From a virus, in the IMG/VR virus record IMGVR_UViG_3300033994_000338, positions 1 to 21,588 of that record: DNA of 21,588 bases; one strand, given 5' to 3'. A model generated the notes under the pieces. The model was not told where the DNA came from. It ran no database searches and saw only the letters and a program-made list of their open reading frames with translations. Within the stretch, counting starts at the first letter, position 1; the number at the start of each line of letters is the position of its first letter. Positions 17,247 to 21,588 of this stretch are shown in pieces. A program made the position numbers and the translations under genes.

Positions 17247-19456
17247 TAGACCAGCGCCACGTTCGATCGGTTGTATTTATTCAGCTCGGCTTGGATAGCC
17301 TGACCTACCGCCTTGCCGTCCGTTCCAAGACCAGCCTTTACAGTAATCGTTACAGTCTGAGCGCCCTGACCCTGCGTATTACGAAGATAGTTCCCGGCTA
17401 GTCGTCGAGTAACGCTACTGTTCGCCCCAGAAACCCCTACATTGCCCGCCGCTATGTCGGCAAGACTCAAAGTAATCTGCTCGAACTCCTGCGAAGGAAC
17501 TTTTAGATTTGTGATCATAGAGTTAAACGTAGAAGTAAATGCGTCCGCGAGCGCGGTCGCGGCGTTCACTAACGCTTGCTCTTGGCTCATAAGACCCGCC
17601 ACAAGCCCGCCAGCGACTTCCACGCCGTTATTGAACATAACTAGGGCGGTATCTTCCGCTATGGCTTCTCCGACCCGCTCAAGCTCTAAGAACAGGTTAT
17701 TTAGTTCGCTTACAGTCCCAGTTCCGCCCTTGATGATCTCGGCGGCGGTAGCAGACCCCGCTTCTAGCCCTGCGTCTACGATCTGCTTATACAGGTTCTT
17801 ATCTAGCCCAAGTTCCCGGAGTTGCTTCAACTGCGAAGCGAACTCTTTGCTCCGGGTAACTACGTCTGAGAAGTTCGAAACTAGGTTGCCCGTTTCCTGA
17901 TTCACTAGGCTAGTGATCGAAGCGAACCCGCGAACCGCGTCCTTTACGTCCCCGATAAGCGCCTGAGCAAGACTGCGCTTCGAAGCAAGTTCGTCCCTTT
18001 GGCGGGCAATAGCGGTTAGAGCTTTGCGTTCGGTCGCAACATAGTCAAGAAGATTCTTCCCGGCTCTAGCAACAATAGTTCCGTTACCAATTCCGTTCTG
18101 GATCGATTCCGCAATTGCGTCGAATCCGCTAGTAGCAGTCTGCTCGAACTGACCGATTTCACGCCCTAAGTCGATAAGCGGTTTTACGCCTAGCGAAAGC
18201 CCCATAAGTTCTTTAGAGAACTCGGCTAGAGCTTCGGTTTCTTTCGCTAAAGCTTCTGCGAGATCTTTAGCCGTTTCAGCGGCGGCTTCGGCGGCTTTCT
18301 TAGCGGCTTCGGCGGCAGTCTTAGCCGCCTTTTGAGCGGCAGTAAGACCAGTCGTGCCTTTAGGCGGTGGCGGTGGCGGGGCAATCTTTATCCCGGTTCC
18401 AAGACCACCGCGCAAACCTGTAGAGCCAAAGTAATTATCAAGAACCGAACCACCCTGCCCAGTCGCAGGTCTATTCTTCATAACATAAGATTCAATGTCG
18501 GCGATTATCGCCGCCGCTTGAGCGCCCTTTGATCGTCTTAGAAAAGCGATTTTCTCGTCGTAAGCCGCACGATTAGTTTTATACAACTCGACGTAAGAAT
18601 CCATAGCGGCATTAGCGTCTTGCTCCGCTAACTTGCCAAAGTTCAATTTAGATAGAGCGGCGAAACGCTCGATCAGAATAGCTAAATCGTCTAGTATGCC
18701 CGACAACTGAAGAGAGTCGGCTAGGTCGATAACTGAAGTAGCGATATCGGCAACGTCGCTAGCAAACTGCTTGAGCTTTGCTTGACCTTCTGCCGAATTG
18801 AAGTAATCTGCTAATTCGTTTAGGTATGGAAGGAGAGCCGCACCGATTTGCTCTTGTAAGTTACCGAAAACGATTTCTAGACGCTGGTAGGGGTCAAGCT
18901 TTGCGGCGGCTTCAGCCGAACCTGCGAACTGCTTTTCTAGCAAAGCCATAGGGTCTGAAACGCCCTTGACGTTTATTCCTAACCGGGTTAGGGCAGTTGA
19001 GTTACCTTGATAAGCCTTGCCTAGAGCAATAGCGACCGAGTTTAGTCCGCGACCAGTCCCGGCGGCAACGTCTAAAGCTAAACTTGTAAGACTTGTAGCC
19101 TGACCGAGATCGCCAGTAACTCTTGTAAGTTGGGCAAAGACCGGGCGAATCTCGTCGTCGGCAACTGCCGCCAAACTTTCCATTTTGCTTATGGAAGTTT
19201 CAACTGCGGCTATCTGCTCATTAGTTGCGCTAACAGTATTCTTGAGCGCATTAGCCAATAAGCCCTGCGATTTAGCGTCCGCAGTCGCCGCCTTAGCCGC
19301 CGCGTTGAGCTGATTAGTAATAGCACTAAGACCAAGACTGATACCTAAAGCACCAATAGTTCCTTTTAGGCTTTTACTTAAACCGCCAAAGGCTTTCTTA
19401 GCATTGTTTACGCCTTTGGGGTCGAACTTGGATACTAAGGGGACAATTACTGCCAT
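17246..19456 (-). CDS. Tape measure protein
   Basis: The longest gene of the window, 736 residues, after the tail chaperones as expected. N-terminal helices (FDPKGVNNAKKAFGGLSKSL, GALGISLGLSAITNQLNAAA) are followed by ADDEIRPVFAQLTRVTGDLG and GKAYQGNSTALTRLGI, a segment shared with many tape measure proteins. A proline run (PPPPPP near residue 360) precedes a long Ala/Lys/Glu helix (KTAAEAAKKAAEAAAETAKD). From family knowledge, length sets tail length at roughly 1.5 angstrom per residue, giving about 110 nm, so a siphovirus tail. No lytic transglycosylase or peptidase motif was seen. Confidence 0.9.
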   Translation of the reverse strand: MAVIVPLVSKFDPKGVNNAKKAFGGLSKSLKGTIGALGISLGLSAITNQLNAAAKAATADAKSQGLLANALKNTVSATNEQIAAVETSISKMESLAAVADDEIRPVFAQLTRVTGDLGQATSLTSLALDVAAGTGRGLNSVAIALGKAYQGNSTALTRLGINVKGVSDPMALLEKQFAGSAEAAAKLDPYQRLEIVFGNLQEQIGAALLPYLNELADYFNSAEGQAKLKQFASDVADIATSVIDLADSLQLSGILDDLAILIERFAALSKLNFGKLAEQDANAAMDSYVELYKTNRAAYDEKIAFLRRSKGAQAAAIIADIESYVMKNRPATGQGGSVLDNYFGSTGLRGGLGTGIKIAPPPPPPKGTTGLTAAQKAAKTAAEAAKKAAEAAAETAKDLAEALAKETEALAEFSKELMGLSLGVKPLIDLGREIGQFEQTATSGFDAIAESIQNGIGNGTIVARAGKNLLDYVATERKALTAIARQRDELASKRSLAQALIGDVKDAVRGFASITSLVNQETGNLVSNFSDVVTRSKEFASQLKQLRELGLDKNLYKQIVDAGLEAGSATAAEIIKGGTGTVSELNNLFLELERVGEAIAEDTALVMFNNGVEVAGGLVAGLMSQEQALVNAATALADAFTSTFNSMITNLKVPSQEFEQITLSLADIAAGNVGVSGANSSVTRRLAGNYLRNTQGQGAQTVTITVKAGLGTDGKAVGQAIQAELNKYNRSNVALV

Positions 19457-19467
19457 TTATTTATCTC

Positions 19468-19959
19468 CTAGAATCCAACTATTTTCGTGTATTTGTCTAA
19501 GACCATTCTAACTTCTGCTTCGACCGCAGGAAGTTTCTTTTCAACCGCTGGCCAGACATAGCGAGAAGGTGTGCCGCCAAGCGCACGAATAAAAAGCGTT
19601 CCCTGCGGACTACGGGCAACTCGCGCAGTATCTATGATCGAAACGATAGCCGAGTTAGCTTGAACTCGAACTAGAGAAGTAATCGCCGCTCTTTTCGAGC
19701 CAGTCGATTTGAAGTTAATGGAAACCGACTTTGGCTTGATTATGTCGCCCTTCCAGTTCTTCGAATAATTCCACGAAGTCCTGCCCCTGTGATTCATACC
19801 CCTAAGCGGTGGAGAATCCGGGATAGCCTTTACGATCGCCGCCTGAATGACCTTTGCGGGCTTCTTAGCTTCTTTCTGAAGCTCACGCTTGAGTTTCACG
19901 TCGATAAGGTCAAGACGCTTATTCAAGTCCCGAATATTCGAGTAGATTACGTCTGCCAT
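19468..19959 (-). CDS. Putative tail protein, HK97 gp10-like
   Basis: A 163-residue basic protein: LKRELQKEAKKPAKVIQAAI, then AIPDSPPLRGMNHRGRTSWN, then beta-strands with SAIVSIIDTARVARSPQGTL and a C-terminal VEKKLPAVEAEVRMVLDKY. The N-terminal helix, central beta domain and closing helix are like HK97 gp10-type tail-completion proteins. That gene normally lies before the tail tube gene; here it is between the chaperones and the tape measure, so another tail-assembly role is possible. ATG shares one base with the stop of the frameshifted chaperone frame (TAATG), which ties the two together. Confidence 0.6.
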   Translation of the reverse strand: MADVIYSNIRDLNKRLDLIDVKLKRELQKEAKKPAKVIQAAIVKAIPDSPPLRGMNHRGRTSWNYSKNWKGDIIKPKSVSINFKSTGSKRAAITSLVRVQANSAIVSIIDTARVARSPQGTLFIRALGGTPSRYVWPAVEKKLPAVEAEVRMVLDKYTKIVGF

Positions 19960-20368
19960 TACCGCTTATTCATTTCGTTTGCTTTCCAAATAAGATATCG
20001 CCCCATAGTCCAGAGCATACGATCCGACTGCTCTAAAAGGACGCTTGGAGCGATACCTGTTTCGCAAGCTAGGCTGGCAATAAACCAATGTGAACTACTG
20101 TCGCCTAGCCCCTTTATTTTGGGTCGGCTATTTCACTTGCTCCTACAGATTCGACCGATTCGAGCCAAGAGTCAAAATCGAGAGTAGTTGCTTTTGTGCG
20201 AACTTCGGCGGCGTGAACTAAGAAAAGAAGATAACTTATCTTCAAATCTTCTTCAATTTTGCCTATCGAAATATTGAAGTGATTTTCAAACTTGACTAGA
20301 TCGCTAGCCGAGCAAACAACTTCTTTAGTTTCGCCGTTCAAAAAAGTAACGCGTAGGGTTATTCTCAT
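19959..20368 (-). CDS. Tail assembly chaperone, long form made by -1 frameshift (gpG-T type)
   Basis: The 84-residue zero-frame protein ends EIADPK at TAA (20114-20116). A slip by -1 at CCCAAAA (20117-20123) would continue in the other frame for 52 more residues: IKGLGDSSSHWFIASLACET, then GIAPSVLLEQSDRMLWTMGR and YLIWKANEMNKR, giving 136 residues. The extension, with a PxxLLxxxxRMxxTMxxYL/AW pattern, looks like the T part of known G-T chaperones. It has no start of its own near the junction and its stop forms TAATG with the next gene, which argues that it is translated. The long form is expected to bind the tape measure protein during tail assembly. Coordinates cover both frames. Confidence 0.88.
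20114..20368 (-). CDS. Tail assembly chaperone, short form (gpG type)
   Basis: The non-shifted product, 84 residues: MRITLRVTFLNGETKEVVCS, then ASDLVKFENHFNISIGKIEE, a hydrophobic middle (LKISYLLFLVHAAEVRTKAT) and an acidic end. The position directly after the tail tube gene and directly before the slippery site identifies it. Such proteins are not found in the finished particle; they coat the tape measure during assembly, at a fixed ratio to the shifted form. Confidence 0.88.
   Translation of the reverse strand: MRITLRVTFLNGETKEVVCSASDLVKFENHFNISIGKIEEDLKISYLLFLVHAAEVRTKATTLDFDSWLESVESVGASEIADPK
20117..20123 (-). other. Slippery heptamer CCCAAAA for -1 programmed frameshifting
   Basis: Read on the minus strand in the zero frame as C CCA AAA, this fits X XXY YYZ exactly, followed immediately by TAA and then AGGGGC. 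After a -1 shift the codons are CCC AAA ATA AAG. The downstream GGGGCTAGGCGAC may provide a stimulatory structure, but no clear stem was found. The heptamer lies at the expected point of a tail chaperone gene pair. Confidence 0.88.
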
Positions 20369-20384
20369 TTTTGTTTAGTCCTTA

Positions 20385-20795
20385 TTAGGCGGTTGCGCGG
20401 GTGATAGCGCCAACAGTCGGAATCGTGATATCGAACGTCTGGAGATCGCCGACCTGTCCCGAAATTGGAGAATATTGCGAGATAAGCACAGTCGCCGAAT
20501 ACGCGGGATTTGTGGCAGACACAGTTCCCGAAGCCGGGCGGATAACTACAGTTCCTTCAGATCCCAAGAGCGGGAATAGAGTCGCGTCCACCGAACCTGC
20601 GCCGAAGTCCTGAAGAAAGTTCAAAGTAACCGAACCACTCTTTAGACCTGCGGCAACTTCACGCCAGCCCTGCGAACCTAGAGAAGTCTTGTCGATCTCT
20701 TCGACAGTAATCTCTAGCGAAGCGCCAGCCAAGCTTGATGATAGGTCAGTTCCGTTTAGACTGACGAATCTTGATGTAACTACTACTTTTGGCAT
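20385..20795 (-). CDS. Major tail tube protein
   Basis: A 136-residue beta-rich protein: VVVTSRFVSLNGTDLSSSLA, then GASLEITVEEIDKTSLGSQG and WREVAAGLKSGSVTLNFLQD, and a C-terminal strand series with GDLQTFDITIPTVGAITRA. The layout (strand, N-G-x-D/N-L, then W-x-E...AGLKSGSVTLxFxxD, then xxFxIxxPxxGxI) is typical of siphophage tail tube proteins, which stack as hexamers around the tape measure. It is the gene immediately before the tail chaperones, the canonical place. It is preceded by a short gap with an AAAAAAGGAAAAA stretch as ribosome-binding site and followed by a short gap. Confidence 0.85.
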   Translation of the reverse strand: MPKVVVTSRFVSLNGTDLSSSLAGASLEITVEEIDKTSLGSQGWREVAAGLKSGSVTLNFLQDFGAGSVDATLFPLLGSEGTVVIRPASGTVSATNPAYSATVLISQYSPISGQVGDLQTFDITIPTVGAITRATA

Positions 20796-20807
20796 TTTTT
20801 TCCTTTT

Positions 20808-21212
20808 TTAGTCAGCCTGAACGACAACGTTGAACTCTGCCGCCAGATATGTTGTTTCACCGATAGTTGTTGCGCCGTAGTTTCGCATATCGGTTACCAC
20901 GACGGCATAAGCCACGCCGCCGAGAGTCTTATCTGATTCTATCGCACGTCTGATAGATGAAACTCCGCTAGCCGAGCAATAAGCGTCGAGAGCGGTCTGA
21001 GCGGTGCGAGCGTCTGCTCGACCCACTACTAAGGTAACTGTGAAGTTGTATTCGCTTAGTGCGTCGTTGAAAGCCCGGTGATACGTTACGCCCGCAGGGA
21101 CGATAAGAGCAAAGGGCGGGTTCACTAGCTCGGGGAGAGTAGCCGAGCTTCGAACGTTAGCGGTAAGAAGGTTAGTGGCAAGCCCGGAACGAAGAGCGGA
21201 AATCGAAGCCAT
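20808..21212 (-). CDS. Putative tail terminator / tail completion protein
   Basis: A 134-residue protein with SISALRSGLATNLLTANVRS at the N-terminus, NPPFALIVPAGVTYHRAFND in the middle, and FTVTLVVGRADARTAQTALD before a helix and C-terminal strands ending AEFNVVVQAD. The alternation of a first helix, beta-strands and a helix with AYCSASGVSSIRRAIE is characteristic of tail terminator-type (lambda gpU-like) proteins that cap the tail tube. Location between the head-tail connector and tail tube genes agrees. The start ATG shares one base with the connector's stop (TAATG). Confidence 0.7.
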   Translation of the reverse strand: MASISALRSGLATNLLTANVRSSATLPELVNPPFALIVPAGVTYHRAFNDALSEYNFTVTLVVGRADARTAQTALDAYCSASGVSSIRRAIESDKTLGGVAYAVVVTDMRNYGATTIGETTYLAAEFNVVVQAD

Positions 21213-21588
21213 TAGGCGAACTTCACGATCCTGTAAGGGTCTACTAACTGAGCAACGTCCGGGTCGATTCTTGCGCCTACGCGGATAAAACCGAGATCGG
21301 GCGACGATAGCACTCCAAGGGGGCTATCTAGACGTTTGAAGATTCGGCTTGACTGAATAATCGTCGCCTGTTTGATAGCGATAGGGACTGAAGCCCAGCC
21401 CCAAGTGCCTGTAACCTTCACCAAGGCTTCTTCTCCCCAGACCGGGAAGGTGTAGTCGCCGATCGCTCTAATGGCGTTAGAAGGCACTACAAGCCCGTCT
21501 ACGCGGTTATTTAGCGGCTCTAACTGATAGTCGTCCGCTTGCCAAACAATGTCGTAAGTTCCGTCCGCAGAACTATCCGTCGCTATCT
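21212..21588 (-). CDS. Head-tail connector/adaptor protein (5' end outside window)
   Basis: The frame is open from the right edge of the window to TAA at 21212-21214, giving 125 codons of the C-terminal part. Upstream of the internal GTG at 21485-21487 the same frame reads ATDSSADGTYDIVWQADDYQ, clearly coding, so that GTG is not the true start. Later comes WGWASVPIAIKQATIIQSSR, then FKRLDSPLGVLSSPDLGFIR and RIDPDVAQLVDPYR. The GWxxVPxxIxQAxxxQxxRxFxRxDSPxG block is the familiar C-terminal motif of gp6-type head-tail connectors in actinophages. Protein function: bridges portal and tail. Confidence 0.8.
   Translation of the reverse strand, partial: IATDSSADGTYDIVWQADDYQLEPLNNRVDGLVVPSNAIRAIGDYTFPVWGEEALVKVTGTWGWASVPIAIKQATIIQSSRIFKRLDSPLGVLSSPDLGFIRVGARIDPDVAQLVDPYRIVKFA

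Noticed and set aside
17442-17900. Plus-strand frame of 152 codons within the tape measure gene
   Set aside because: Antisense to a well-supported gene; serine/alanine/threonine-rich translation without motifs is typical of the complement of a helical tape measure.
18340-18375. Proline-rich run in the tape measure gene as a possible separate domain boundary or repeat element
   Set aside because: GGCGGTGG-type repetition on the plus strand simply encodes six prolines; proline hinges before long helices are common in tape measure proteins.
19789-20187. Plus-strand frame of 132 codons across the chaperone region
   Set aside because: It is antisense to the gp10-like gene and to the -1 frame of the chaperone, both of which are supported by gene order and junctions.
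1-21588. CRISPR array, insertion sequence, integrase or attachment site
   Set aside because: No regularly spaced direct repeats, transposase motifs, recombinase active-site patterns or tRNA-end-like core were seen on either strand.

Overview
The window is a segment of a tailed double-stranded DNA bacteriophage genome, almost certainly one infecting an actinobacterium. Evidence for the host is a WhiB-type iron-sulfur regulator (a family confined to Actinobacteria and their phages) together with several small zinc proteins, an HTH/phosphoesterase pair, a tail protein with LDDPV motifs and an ERF/YqaJ recombination set that resemble actinophage families. Base composition looks balanced by eye, so a freshwater-type moderate-GC actinobacterium is a reasonable guess. 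No integrase, attachment site or immunity repressor is visible. All identifications come from reading motifs; no database was searched.

Every gene except whiB lies on the minus strand, so transcription runs from high to low coordinates. From 21588 down to 14083 is the tail module: a partial head-tail connector, a tail terminator-like protein, the tail tube protein, tail assembly chaperones joined by a -1 frameshift at a CCCAAAA heptamer, a gp10-like protein, the tape measure, a minor tail protein and several small or fibre-like tip proteins. From 14045 to 12987 is a probable lysis cassette: an M23 peptidase between two membrane proteins. whiB (12664-12957, plus) sits alone, divergent from the recombination operon, across a 46-base gap filled by an inverted repeat.

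From 12617 to 9440 are a YqaJ-type exonuclease, an ERF annealing protein, a metallopeptidase, an HNH-like zinc protein and small companions. DNA modification genes follow: a Dam-type adenine methyltransferase with a run of ten G, and a cytosine-C5 methyltransferase split over two overlapping frames. Then comes a 427-base non-coding stretch full of short perfect stem-loops, followed by a zinc protein, an SSB-like protein and a RusA-like resolvase. After a second leader (6098-6221) with a perfect 6-base inverted repeat, a chain of small genes leads to a beta-class DNA methyltransferase, more small genes, an HTH protein, a metallophosphoesterase, zinc-binding proteins, an HNH endonuclease and, at the left edge, a ParB-like nuclease-domain protein.

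The genes are tightly packed. At least nine junctions are TAATG (stop and start sharing one base), others overlap by 4 or 8 bases, and GTG and TTG starts are common, so translational coupling is probably the main way expression is organised. Four small genes (39, 48, 58 and 56 codons) fill what otherwise look like gaps. The points most worth a second look are the stem-loop-rich non-coding region, the split C5 methyltransferase, the poly-G tract in the Dam gene, the inverted repeat beside whiB and the chaperone frameshift.
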